A DNA stretch of 64,000 bases from Flavobacteriales bacterium UBA7666. GTDB taxonomy: Bacteria > Bacteroidota > Bacteroidia > Flavobacteriales_D > Crocinitomicaceae. The position numbers were made by a program, and so were the translations under genes. The stretch lies in assembly GCA_002483265.1 (NCBI GenBank), contig DLHO01000009.1:39128-103127 (forward strand). Reading direction: 5' to 3'. Below are positions 25,713 to 33,650 of the stretch, one piece after another. Each line of letters starts with the position of its first letter. Within the stretch, counting starts at the first letter, position 1. The notes under the pieces were generated by a model that saw only the letters and a list, made by a program, of their open reading frames with translations, had not been told where the DNA came from and searched no databases.

Positions 25713-26738
25713 ATGAAAGAGCAAATCGCTGCAGCTAAGGAAGCTATTGAAAATTATGCCGTAACAGATCTGAATTCTGTTGAAGCATTTCGTATCCATT
25801 TTTTGGGTTCCAAAGGAGAATTAAAGAATCTTTTCGGTGAGTTGAAGAACGTGCCGAATGAAGAAAAGAAGGAAGTTGGGCAACTTTTGAATGGTTTAAG
25901 AATCTTAGCTGAAGAAAAATGGATGTTTTCCAAAGAAAGTCTGGAGAATGTACAAGGTGCAGAATCAGATGTGGATGTTACACGACCGGCAGAACCCATT
26001 CCGCTTGGTGCAAGACACCCGCTTTCCATTGTACGCAGTGAGATCATTGCTATTTTTGAACGCATTGGTTATTCTGTTTCCGAAGGGCCGGAAATTGAAG
26101 ATGACTGGCATAATTTCTCCGCTTTGAATTTCCCGCCTGAGCATCCGGCTCGGGATATGCAAGATACGTTCTTCATTGAGAAGGGTGAGCGCGAAATGGC
26201 TTTGAGAACCCACACGTCATCTGTTCAGGTGCGCGTAATGGAATCTTCAACACCACCGATCAGAACTATTTCTCCGGGAAGAGTTTACAGAAACGAAGCT
26301 ATTTCTGCTCGTGCACATTGTTTCTTTCATCAGGTGGAAGGACTATATATTGATAAAAATGTTTCTTTCGCTGATTTGAAACAAACGCTGGATTACTTCG
26401 CGAAATCCTTATTTGGGGATAAAGCAAAAATCCGCTTAAGACCATCGTATTTTCCATTTACGGAACCAAGTGCTGAAGTAGATGTTTCCTGTACGATCTG
26501 TAATTCCAAAGGATGTAATGTCTGTAAGTATACAGGTTGGTTGGAAATTTTAGGATGTGGAATGGTAGATCCGGCAGTATTGGAAGCTTCCGGAATTGAT
26601 TCTGAAGTATACACAGGTTTTGCTTTCGGTATGGGAATTGAACGAATTGCTCAATTGAAATTCAGAGTAAACGATCTGAGATTGTATTCTGAGAACGATG
26701 TGCGCTTCCTGAAACAATTTAAAGGAGTGAATTTCTGA
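25713..26738 (+). CDS. pheS: Phenylalanine-tRNA ligase alpha subunit
   Basis: Charges tRNA-Phe as the alpha subunit of the alpha2-beta2 enzyme. 341 residues, normal length. The N-terminal coiled-coil arm (about 1-85) is followed by the class II catalytic domain with HPLSIVRSEI, EGPEIEDDWHNFSALNFP, ALRTHTSSVQVR, motif 2 (RVYRNEAISARAH), FHQVEGLYID, and motif 3 (GFAFGMGIERIAQLKF). A Cys cluster, CTIC--KGCNVC, lies near 265 as in many bacterial PheS. pheT is not adjacent, so the two subunits are encoded apart. ytxJ begins one base after the stop, so pheS heads an operon of four genes. Confidence 0.97.
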   Translation: MKEQIAAAKEAIENYAVTDLNSVEAFRIHFLGSKGELKNLFGELKNVPNEEKKEVGQLLNGLRILAEEKWMFSKESLENVQGAESDVDVTRPAEPIPLGARHPLSIVRSEIIAIFERIGYSVSEGPEIEDDWHNFSALNFPPEHPARDMQDTFFIEKGEREMALRTHTSSVQVRVMESSTPPIRTISPGRVYRNEAISARAHCFFHQVEGLYIDKNVSFADLKQTLDYFAKSLFGDKAKIRLRPSYFPFTEPSAEVDVSCTICNSKGCNVCKYTGWLEILGCGMVDPAVLEASGIDSEVYTGFAFGMGIERIAQLKFRVNDLRLYSENDVRFLKQFKGVNF

Positions 26739-26739
26739 T

Positions 26740-27099
26740 ATGGGACTTTTTTCAAGCAAACAAAAAGCAGAATTTCCCTGGGTGAAATTGACTAGTTCAG
26801 AACAATTGCAGGAATTATTGAAGTCTTCTGAAACGAAACCGTTGTTGTTGTTTAAACACAGCACACGCTGCAGTATTTCTTCTATGGCACTCAATCGTTT
26901 TGAGAATAATATGGATCCGGAAAAGGCGACTTGTGTTTACCTGGATTTAATAGCATACCGATCCTTGTCGAACGAAATTGAAGCACTGACGAAAGTGGAG
27001 CACCAATCTCCTCAGGCAATTCTAATAAGTAATCACGAAGTCATTTATTCAGCAACTCACACTGAAATAAATGCGTTAGAACTTTTGAAACTCATTTAA
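26740..27099 (+). CDS. ytxJ: YtxJ-type thioredoxin-fold redox protein
   Basis: A 119-residue thioredoxin-fold protein of the YtxJ family, proposed as a monothiol bacilliredoxin-like partner of bacillithiol. The active-site segment is FKHSTRCSISS with Cys44 followed by a Ser in the CxxS position, and the typical cis-Pro region is near HQSPQAIL. YtxJ is found in Bacillota and in Bacteroidota that make bacillithiol. It lies one base after pheS and two bases before the glutaminyl cyclase gene, so it is made from the same transcript. The match in length and motif is good. Confidence 0.85.
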   Translation: MGLFSSKQKAEFPWVKLTSSEQLQELLKSSETKPLLLFKHSTRCSISSMALNRFENNMDPEKATCVYLDLIAYRSLSNEIEALTKVEHQSPQAILISNHEVIYSATHTEINALELLKLI

Positions 27100-27101
27100 G
27101 T

Positions 27102-28178
27102 ATGAAAAGAAGATACGGAATCATTATACTTCTCATTTTGGTGTTGGCAGCCTTTATCATTGTTCCTTTGATGAAATCCGGAGGCGGATCGGAAGAACTT
27201 GAACTTGCTAAGTTTGATCTTCCGGGAGATCCTCAGGCAAAGTACGGTGATGATATTCCAATTAAGTTCATTATTCCGGAAGGATTGGTAAAAGTAGAAT
27301 TGCTTTACAATGATTCAATCTTCGAAACATGGAATAATCCGAAAGCTCAAAAAAGAACCCTTGCCCTGAAGACGAATTATTACGGTGTTGGTTCCCGTAC
27401 TTTGGTTCTTCGATCTACTTTCAAGGATGGAACTGTTTTGGAAAGCTCAACAATTGTCCGGGTTACTTCTGATGTTGCACCGGAATTACTGTTCGTTAAG
27501 ATCGTGAACGAGCTTCCACACAACCCGGCGAATTACACGCAAGGGTATGAATTTGATGGGAATCAATTGTATGAAGGAACCGGTGATCCCGGTCAACAGG
27601 GAAAAACGTTAGTTGGACCTGTTTCTTTGCAAACCGGTGCTTTTATGGATCCTAAGAATGGTTTGGATGCTACTTATTTTGGTGAAGGAATTACCATTTT
27701 AGGAGACTTGGTTTATCAAATTACCTGGCAGAATAGTAAGTGTTTCGTTTATGATAAGAAAACGATGATGCTGAAGACTGAATTTACTTACGTTGGTCAG
27801 GGTTGGGGCTTGTGTAATGACGGGAAATCCATTATCATGTCGGATGGTACTGAGCGTATTACTTTCCGAGATCCCAAATCGTTTCAAGCAACGAAAACCA
27901 TTGAAGTGTATGATATGGTCGGGCCAAGAACAAATTTGAATGAGTTGGAGTACATTGACGGAAAGATTTACGCTAACGTTTACACAACCGGAACAGTAGT
28001 GGTTATTGAACCTACAACAGGTCGTGTTTTACAGGAAATCGATGCAAATGAATTGGTAATTCGTGGGAAAGGTCAGGGAGATGTTCTGAATGGAATTGCT
28101 TACAATAAGTTAACCAAGAAGACTTACATGACCGGAAAATACTGGACCAAAACATTTGAAGTTCAATTCAACAAATAA
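27102..28178 (+). CDS. Glutaminyl-peptide cyclotransferase (plant/bacterial type)
   Basis: A 358-residue enzyme that cyclises N-terminal Gln to pyroglutamate, working outside the cytoplasm. An N-terminal membrane anchor or uncleaved signal (IIILLILVLAAFIIVPL) is followed by an Ig-like stretch (about 40-125) and a five-bladed beta-propeller: HNPANYTQGYEF, LYEGTGDPGQQ, YFGEGITIL, YQITWQNSKCFVYD, LCNDGKSIIMSDGT, NELEYIDGKIYANV. Many exported proteins in this window have signal peptides cut just before Gln, so it has obvious candidate substrates nearby. It is third in the pheS operon. Confidence 0.9.
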   Translation: MKRRYGIIILLILVLAAFIIVPLMKSGGGSEELELAKFDLPGDPQAKYGDDIPIKFIIPEGLVKVELLYNDSIFETWNNPKAQKRTLALKTNYYGVGSRTLVLRSTFKDGTVLESSTIVRVTSDVAPELLFVKIVNELPHNPANYTQGYEFDGNQLYEGTGDPGQQGKTLVGPVSLQTGAFMDPKNGLDATYFGEGITILGDLVYQITWQNSKCFVYDKKTMMLKTEFTYVGQGWGLCNDGKSIIMSDGTERITFRDPKSFQATKTIEVYDMVGPRTNLNELEYIDGKIYANVYTTGTVVVIEPTTGRVLQEIDANELVIRGKGQGDVLNGIAYNKLTKKTYMTGKYWTKTFEVQFNK

Positions 28179-28182
28179 GCAG

Positions 28183-28626
28183 ATGATTTCTCCTTACAAC
28201 GACGAATATTTTATGCGTCAGGCATATATGGAAGCACAAAAGGCTTTCGAATTGGGAGAAATTCCGGTTGGTGCTGTTGTTGTGGTGAATAATCAGATTA
28301 TTGCAAGAGCACACAACCTAACTGAACGTCTTCACGATGTAACGGCACATGCGGAAATGCAGGCCATCACAGCAGCTTCAGAATACCTGGGAGCAAAATA
28401 CCTGAAAGATTGCACCCTTTATGTGACGCTTGAGCCTTGCGTGATGTGTGCAGGAGCACTTTATTGGTCGCAATTGGATAAGATCATTTTTGCTGCACGC
28501 GATGAAAAACGCGGCGCCGGACGTTTTCAAAATGAATTGTATCATCCAAAAACTGTTGTGAGCAAGGGCCCGATGGAAAACGAGTGCTCTCAGTTGATGG
28601 TTGAGTTTTTTCAGAATAAGCGTTAG
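28183..28626 (+). CDS. tadA: tRNA-specific adenosine deaminase
   Basis: Deaminates adenosine 34 to inosine in tRNA-Arg(ACG). 147 residues when started at ATG 28183, four bases after the cyclase stop; the in-frame TTG at 28156 lies inside that gene and is less likely. Zinc-site motifs are HAEMQAI (His56, Glu58) and PCVMC (Cys86, Cys89). The family residues LGEIPVGAVVV and the C-terminal DEKRGAGRF are also present. The combination fits TadA rather than guanine or cytosine deaminases. It is the last gene of the pheS unit and is followed by a repeat-rich gap. Confidence 0.93.
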   Translation: MISPYNDEYFMRQAYMEAQKAFELGEIPVGAVVVVNNQIIARAHNLTERLHDVTAHAEMQAITAASEYLGAKYLKDCTLYVTLEPCVMCAGALYWSQLDKIIFAARDEKRGAGRFQNELYHPKTVVSKGPMENECSQLMVEFFQNKR

Positions 28627-28673
28627 TTAATTACGAATGCCCAATTCCGAGTTCCGAATTATTTTTGAATTAA
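28627..28673. repeat. Inverted-repeat arm facing the 7-bp array
   Basis: TTAATTACGAAT at 28627-28638 and the related CCAATTCCGAGTTCCGAATT are reverse-complement or near matches to the GTAATTC array that follows, so the whole region could fold as a long imperfect hairpin. Confidence 0.5.
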
Positions 28674-28722
28674 GTAATTCGTAATTCGTAATTCGTAATT
28701 CGTAATTCGTAATTCGTAATTC
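28674..28722. repeat. Seven tandem copies of GTAATTC (7 bp)
   Basis: Seven perfect head-to-tail copies of the 7-base unit GTAATTC, ending at GTTCCG. Such an array can change copy number by slippage. It lies between tadA and the ABC exporter, about 70 bases before the putative promoter element of the exporter. Confidence 0.9.
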
Positions 28723-28790
28723 GTTCCGTCCTTACAACAATAAAATTTCACCTTTTATCCGCTTCCATTTCGGGAGAACCAAAAACTAGC

Positions 28791-28798
28791 TATTTTTG
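28791..28798 (+). promoter_or_regulatory. Putative -7 box of the ABC exporter genes
   Basis: TATTTTTG matches the Bacteroidota TAnnTTTG element and lies 14 bases before the ATG at 28813. No clear TTG is seen at the -33 position. Confidence 0.3.
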
Positions 28799-28812
28799 AG
28801 GAAAGACATTTT

Positions 28813-29715
28813 ATGCAGCAAGAAATTGTATTGGAAGTCAAAAACCTGGTAAAGAACTTCAAAAAGGTTCAAGCAGTGAAGTCGATTAACTTGAACCTTC
28901 ATAAAGGAGAAGTACTTGGTTTACTTGGTCCGAATGGTTCCGGTAAAACGACTACACTTGCCATGTTATTGGGAATCCTTCATCCTACAAGCGGATCATT
29001 TTCATGGTTTAATAATGGGACAAAAGACGAAAACCGGAAGCGAATCGGTAGTTTATTGGAAACACCTAATTTCTACCCTTATTTGAATGCTTACGACAAT
29101 TTAAAAGTTGTCGGGATTATCAAAAATGTGGCAAACCTGCAAGAGCGAATTGATTCTGTTTTGGAATTGGTGGATTTAAAAGAACGCGGTAAACGACCTT
29201 TCAGAACCTATTCTTTGGGAATGAAACAGCGATTGGCAGTTGCATCTGCATTGCTTTCCGACCCGGAAGTTTTGGTGCTTGATGAACCGACCAACGGATT
29301 GGATCCCCAGGGAATTGCAGAAATGCGTCAATTGATTATTGATATCGCTAAGGAAGGTAAAACCATTATTCTGGCATCACACATACTTGCTGAGGTGCAG
29401 GTAATTTGTTCGCATATTGTAATTCTGCGTGAAGGTGAAATGGTTTACAACGGTTCCATGAACAGTTTATTAAATCAGGAGCAGGCATTCCGACTGAGTG
29501 CGACAAACATGGAACAGCTGGAACAAGCGCTCCATGCGATTTCCGGAATTTCCATTACTGAAAGAACAGAAACGGATTTGCTGGTTACGTGCAGTGAGAA
29601 AATAGATGGAAGTTCAATCAACAAACGCTTGGTTGAGCAGGGAATTTATCTGTCCGAATTGCATGCATATCAAAAGAATTTAGAAACCATTTTCTTAGAA
29701 AAATTGACCCAATGA
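28813..29715 (+). CDS. ABC transporter ATP-binding protein
   Basis: A 300-residue ABC ATPase of the two-gene exporter type. Walker A is GPNGSGKT at 39-46, the signature is YSLGMKQRL near 135-145, and Walker B is VLVLDEPTNGLDPQG near 155. The last 80 or so residues form the usual accessory domain of this class. Its stop overlaps the next gene's start by 4 bases, so it is coupled to the permease at 29712. Related pairs move lipids, peptides, antibiotics or sodium; the substrate cannot be told from sequence. Confidence 0.93.
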   Translation: MQQEIVLEVKNLVKNFKKVQAVKSINLNLHKGEVLGLLGPNGSGKTTTLAMLLGILHPTSGSFSWFNNGTKDENRKRIGSLLETPNFYPYLNAYDNLKVVGIIKNVANLQERIDSVLELVDLKERGKRPFRTYSLGMKQRLAVASALLSDPEVLVLDEPTNGLDPQGIAEMRQLIIDIAKEGKTIILASHILAEVQVICSHIVILREGEMVYNGSMNSLLNQEQAFRLSATNMEQLEQALHAISGISITERTETDLLVTCSEKIDGSSINKRLVEQGIYLSELHAYQKNLETIFLEKLTQ

Positions 29716-30503
29716 GAGAGTTAATTGCTATTGAATACGCGAAATTGAAAAAATTTCATGCGTTAAAAATCATATTTGCAGTATACATGTTGACCGTTCC
29801 GGGTTGGATGTATTTTATGAATTTCTTTTTCCAAATGGAACCAGGCATGAAGGCCTTGTTTACAAGTGATAATCCCTTTGATTTCCCACACATTTGGAGC
29901 TATATTACTTATAGTGCAAGTTTCTTCAATGTGCTGCTTGCAGTGATTATTGTTGTGGTTACGACCAATGACTTTCAGTATAAGACCATGCGTCAGAACA
30001 TCATTGACGGAATGAGTAAACAAAAAGTGATTTTGAGTAAATTCATTTTGGTGTTTTTCCTCAGTACTATTGCCACACTTTATACCGGGCTTGTTGGTTT
30101 GGTGATCGGTTTGATCGAATCAACATCCTATGATTGGTATCAGAATATTCACCTAATCGTTTTGTATTTTATTCAAACATTGGGATATTTTAGTTTCGCC
30201 TTCCTGTTCGCTATTATTGTGAAACGTCCTGCAATTGCCATTGTATCGTTCATTTTGTATTTCCCGGTTGAAACGATTATTGGTAAAATCATGAATGCGG
30301 ATGCCTATCAGGTGTTCCCACTCAAAGTGTTTGCCGATTTAACACCGATTCCTTTCTTTAAATCTATCGTGGTATCCATGAAAGATCAAGGTGGAAAAAC
30401 TCCGTGGATTTTGGATACCAATATCCAAATTATCCTGAGTTTGATCTATGTGCTTTTGTTTTTCTTGCTGTCCTATTACTTATTGAAGAAGAAAGATTTG
30501 TAG
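29712..30503 (+). CDS. ABC transporter permease
   Basis: A 263-residue membrane protein with six predicted membrane helices, of the ABC-2 permease kind. The N-terminal segment MRELIAIEYAKLKK and the cytosolic loop NDFQYKTMRQNIIDGMSK (a known coupling feature of this class) are recognisable. It pairs with the ATPase through a 4-base overlap. No signal receptor or dedicated regulator is adjacent. Substrate unknown. Confidence 0.85.
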   Translation: MRELIAIEYAKLKKFHALKIIFAVYMLTVPGWMYFMNFFFQMEPGMKALFTSDNPFDFPHIWSYITYSASFFNVLLAVIIVVVTTNDFQYKTMRQNIIDGMSKQKVILSKFILVFFLSTIATLYTGLVGLVIGLIESTSYDWYQNIHLIVLYFIQTLGYFSFAFLFAIIVKRPAIAIVSFILYFPVETIIGKIMNADAYQVFPLKVFADLTPIPFFKSIVVSMKDQGGKTPWILDTNIQIILSLIYVLLFFLLSYYLLKKKDL

Positions 30504-30611
30504 AGGATATTCGTTTGAATCGTAAGGATTTGTAGTTGAATATGTTAACAAAGTAACAAGTTTGGAATTTAGAAGTCTGTGTCCTAAATTGCGGGACATT
30601 AAACTTCTACT

Positions 30612-32105
30612 ATGAATAAACTATTACTATGTGGAGCCCTTTTTATGGGCCTATCCGTTCAATCTCAAACAACTCTTTTTCAGGACAATTTTGAAGCAGG
30701 TGCAGGAAACTGGACTCTAAACTCAAATGACCAAGGTGGTTCATATGTCTCCAATCATTGGGTCGTTAACAATTCGTATGCCGGAGGAAGTGGCTCGTTC
30801 GTTTGTATGGGATTCCCATTTTCATTCAGTGTTGGTACAACACCTTCACAACCTGTCGCGATTTCAAATGCAAATGGTTATTACATGCATATTTCTAGTT
30901 TCGCCGGAGAAACATCGGGTTTAACCAATGCGAACTTCATTGCTTCAGATGGCTTTTGTAATTTTGATGAAAGTAACTTTACTAAAATGACCAATTCAGT
31001 TTCTACGGTTGGTTATTCAAATGTGACCTTATCTTTTTGGGAACTGGTTGGCGGAGAAGCAGGAACTGTTGCAGGCGAAGTATATTATTCGCTTGATAAT
31101 GGTTCTTCCTGGATTTTAAAGACCGGAAACTTAAATAACATTACCACTTGGACGAGTAACACATTAACTGACGTTGCTTGGGATAATGTTGCTTCCCTGA
31201 AAATAGCATTCCGTTTTTTGAATGAGACGGGGACTTCACCAATTGACCCTTCATTTTCGATCGATGAAGTGAAAATCACTGGAACTTCCGCATCAGCGCC
31301 GGCAGTTGCAACCGGAGTAATTACGACTACAACCTATTGTTCGAATCTAAGTACGGCAATGACCGTTCCGTTTACTGTTACAGGAACTGTTACAGCGGGG
31401 AATGTTTATACGGCTCAATTATCTAATAGTGCCGGATCATTTGCTTCTCCAACTGCAATTGGAACATTATCTTCCACTTCTACTGGTGCATTGAGTATTG
31501 CTGCAAACATTCCAAGTGGATTACCTGCCGGAACCGGATACCGCATTCGTGTAGACGCATCTAGTCCTGCGACTATCGGAACAGACAACGGAACCAATAT
31601 TACCATTGCGGCTCCTCCAACAGTTTCTGTTTCTTCCGTTCCTGCAAATGGAATTATCTGTACGGGAAGTTCTGCTTCATTAACAGCAAATGGCGGAACA
31701 AATTTCCTTTGGAGTCCTGCTGGATCACTGAATAGTGCGACTAGCCAAAATGTTTCGGCAACACCGGCTTCAACACAAATTTATACGGTGGTTGGAACAG
31801 ATGGAAATGGTTGTTCAAACAGCGCTACATTCACGGTTACTGTTCAAAGCTGTGCCGGCTTGGAAGAAGAATCATTCGGAGATTTTGAATTGTATCCAAA
31901 TCCTGTAAGCCAAACGTTGAATGTGAATTTCGGAGAATTGAAAGACATTCAAACAGTATCCATTTTGGATCTTTCAGGTAGGAAAGTGCTTTCAAATATA
32001 GCGGTTTCATCGACAATCGATGTGAGCGTGTTGGAAAGTGGAAAATACTTCCTGATTATCGAACACACAGCAGGAGTTTCTGTAAAAGCGTTTGTGAAAC
32101 AATAA
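30612..32105 (+). CDS. T9SS-exported protein with choice-of-anchor J domain
   Basis: A 497-residue secreted protein. The signal peptide (MNKLLLCGALFMGLSVQSQ) is followed by a beta-sandwich of the choice-of-anchor J (MAM-like) kind at about 25-225: FQDNFEAGAGNWTL, SVSTVGYSNVTLSFWEL, DEVKITG. Then come Ig-like modules with paired Cys (about 230-415) and a type A T9SS tail (ELYPNPVSQTLNVNF ... SGKYFLIIEHTAG). It is probably a surface adhesin or structural protein; no enzyme motif is visible. It is monocistronic, ending at a strong hairpin. Confidence 0.88.
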   Translation: MNKLLLCGALFMGLSVQSQTTLFQDNFEAGAGNWTLNSNDQGGSYVSNHWVVNNSYAGGSGSFVCMGFPFSFSVGTTPSQPVAISNANGYYMHISSFAGETSGLTNANFIASDGFCNFDESNFTKMTNSVSTVGYSNVTLSFWELVGGEAGTVAGEVYYSLDNGSSWILKTGNLNNITTWTSNTLTDVAWDNVASLKIAFRFLNETGTSPIDPSFSIDEVKITGTSASAPAVATGVITTTTYCSNLSTAMTVPFTVTGTVTAGNVYTAQLSNSAGSFASPTAIGTLSSTSTGALSIAANIPSGLPAGTGYRIRVDASSPATIGTDNGTNITIAAPPTVSVSSVPANGIICTGSSASLTANGGTNFLWSPAGSLNSATSQNVSATPASTQIYTVVGTDGNGCSNSATFTVTVQSCAGLEEESFGDFELYPNPVSQTLNVNFGELKDIQTVSILDLSGRKVLSNIAVSSTIDVSVLESGKYFLIIEHTAGVSVKAFVKQ

Positions 32106-32117
32106 TAGATTTGCCTT

Positions 32118-32166
32118 AAAGAAAAGCTGGCACGAGCGTGACGCTCGCGCCAGCTTTTCTTTTTTA
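32118..32166. terminator. Strong terminator before mnmE
   Basis: AGAAAAGCTGGC...GAGCG pairs with CGCTC...GCCAGCTTTTCT in a long GC-rich stem, with a T-run after it. It ends the T9SS protein gene. Confidence 0.9.
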
Positions 32167-32220
32167 ACTAGTTTATGCCAGCGTCTCACCCGCATCGGTG
32201 TAATTTGCAATTACTCTTCG

Positions 32221-32228
32221 TAACTTTG
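32221..32228 (+). promoter_or_regulatory. Putative mnmE -7 box placed for a leaderless transcript
   Basis: TAACTTTG matches TAnnTTTG and is followed by only four bases before the mnmE ATG at 32233. A transcript starting at the normal distance would begin at or next to the start codon. The same spacing is seen before the HAD gene at 63000. Confidence 0.45.
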
Positions 32229-32232
32229 CACT

Positions 32233-33636
32233 ATGATTTCTCCAAAAACCATTTGTGCTTTATCAACTGCCCCGGGAATGGGAGCAATTGCCCTAATCCG
32301 TTTATCGGGTAAGGATGCCATTTCGATTTTGTCACAAGTTGCCGGTAAGTCTTTTGAACAGGCAGTATCTCACAGTGCACATTTCGTTCGCTTGAAGAAC
32401 GGAGATGGTTCTGTTTTGGATGAGGTGGTGGTAACCATTTTTCATGAAGGACATAGCTTTACCGGAGAAAACACGGTTGAAATAGCTTGTCACGGTTCGG
32501 TATTCATTCAGCAGGAAATTATTCGCTTGCTTTTAGCGAATGGCTGCGAATTGGCAAAGCCGGGAGAATTTACCATGCGAGCCTTCTTAAACGGACGAAT
32601 GGACTTAAGTCAGGCGGAAGCAGTTTCCGACCTCATCGCTTCTGAGTCTGCACGTTCTCATGAGGTTGCTATGAACCAGATGCGCGGGTCGTTTTCTAAT
32701 GAGTTGCGAGATTTGCGTGAGAAATTGATTCATTTTGCTTCCCTGGTTGAACTGGAATTAGACTTTGCGGAAGAAGATGTGGAGTTTGCAGACCGAACAG
32801 AATTACTGGCTTTGGTAACAGAGGTACTGGCTTATGTCCGCAGATTGATCCAATCTTTTGAATTGGGAAATGTCTTGAAGAACGGAGTTCCGGTGGCAAT
32901 AGTCGGTGCACCGAATACAGGGAAAAGTACACTTTTGAATCAACTATTGGGTGAAGACCGCGCAATTGTGAGCAACATTGCAGGAACAACACGCGATGTG
33001 ATCGAAGAAACCTTGAATATCGACGGAATTCTATTTCGTTTAATTGATACTGCAGGGATTCGTGAAGAAGCAGCCGAAGAAATCGAAGCATTGGGAATTC
33101 AGCGCTCATTAGATAAAATCAAACAGGCCAAAATTGTTTTGATGTTAAGCGATTTCAGTGGAACGAATTCTTCGCAGGAAGGACACTTATCCATGGATTC
33201 GGAAGAGACGGGTCGGTGGGCAGACGAACAGGCGAAACTTCATCCGGGAGCCCATTTTTTGGTGATCGGAAACAAATACGATCTACGTTCAGATCAATTA
33301 AATAGTGCCTGGGAATTCCAAACTCCTTTCTTACCCATCAGTGCGAAAAACGGAAGCGGAATCGCCGAATTAAAATCGTGGTTGTCTCAACAAATTCTGG
33401 GTTCATTCAACACGCAATCAGATACCATTGTGACCAATGCACGTCATTTGGATGCTTTGGAAAAAACGCAAGACGCGCTTGAAAAAGCAAAATGGGGATT
33501 GGAAACACAAATCACCGGAGATTTTGTAGCCATGGATATCCGTCAGGCCATGTTCTGGTTGGGAAGCATTACCGGTCAGATTTCCGAAGACGATTTATTA
33601 GCGAACATCTTCAGTAAGTTTTGTATCGGGAAGTGA
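32233..33636 (+). CDS. mnmE: tRNA uridine-5-carboxymethylaminomethyl modification GTPase
   Basis: With MnmG it makes the cmnm5 group on U34 of several tRNAs. 467 residues, normal length. The N-terminal tetrahydrofolate-binding domain (TICALSTAPGMGAIALIRLSG) is followed by helices and an inserted G domain (about 215-385): P-loop GAPNTGKST, TTRDVIEE, DTAGIREEA and NKYD. It ends with the essential CIGK motif whose Cys is needed for modification. The start ATG lies four bases after a TAnnTTTG box, so the mRNA may be leaderless. It is convergent with the next gene, with a 14-base gap. Confidence 0.97.
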   Translation: MISPKTICALSTAPGMGAIALIRLSGKDAISILSQVAGKSFEQAVSHSAHFVRLKNGDGSVLDEVVVTIFHEGHSFTGENTVEIACHGSVFIQQEIIRLLLANGCELAKPGEFTMRAFLNGRMDLSQAEAVSDLIASESARSHEVAMNQMRGSFSNELRDLREKLIHFASLVELELDFAEEDVEFADRTELLALVTEVLAYVRRLIQSFELGNVLKNGVPVAIVGAPNTGKSTLLNQLLGEDRAIVSNIAGTTRDVIEETLNIDGILFRLIDTAGIREEAAEEIEALGIQRSLDKIKQAKIVLMLSDFSGTNSSQEGHLSMDSEETGRWADEQAKLHPGAHFLVIGNKYDLRSDQLNSAWEFQTPFLPISAKNGSGIAELKSWLSQQILGSFNTQSDTIVTNARHLDALEKTQDALEKAKWGLETQITGDFVAMDIRQAMFWLGSITGQISEDDLLANIFSKFCIGK

Positions 33637-33650
33637 TAGTTTGCTTAAAC

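Noticed and set aside
28674..28722. Possible CRISPR array
   Set aside because: The 7-bp units are contiguous with no spacers, and no cas genes are present.
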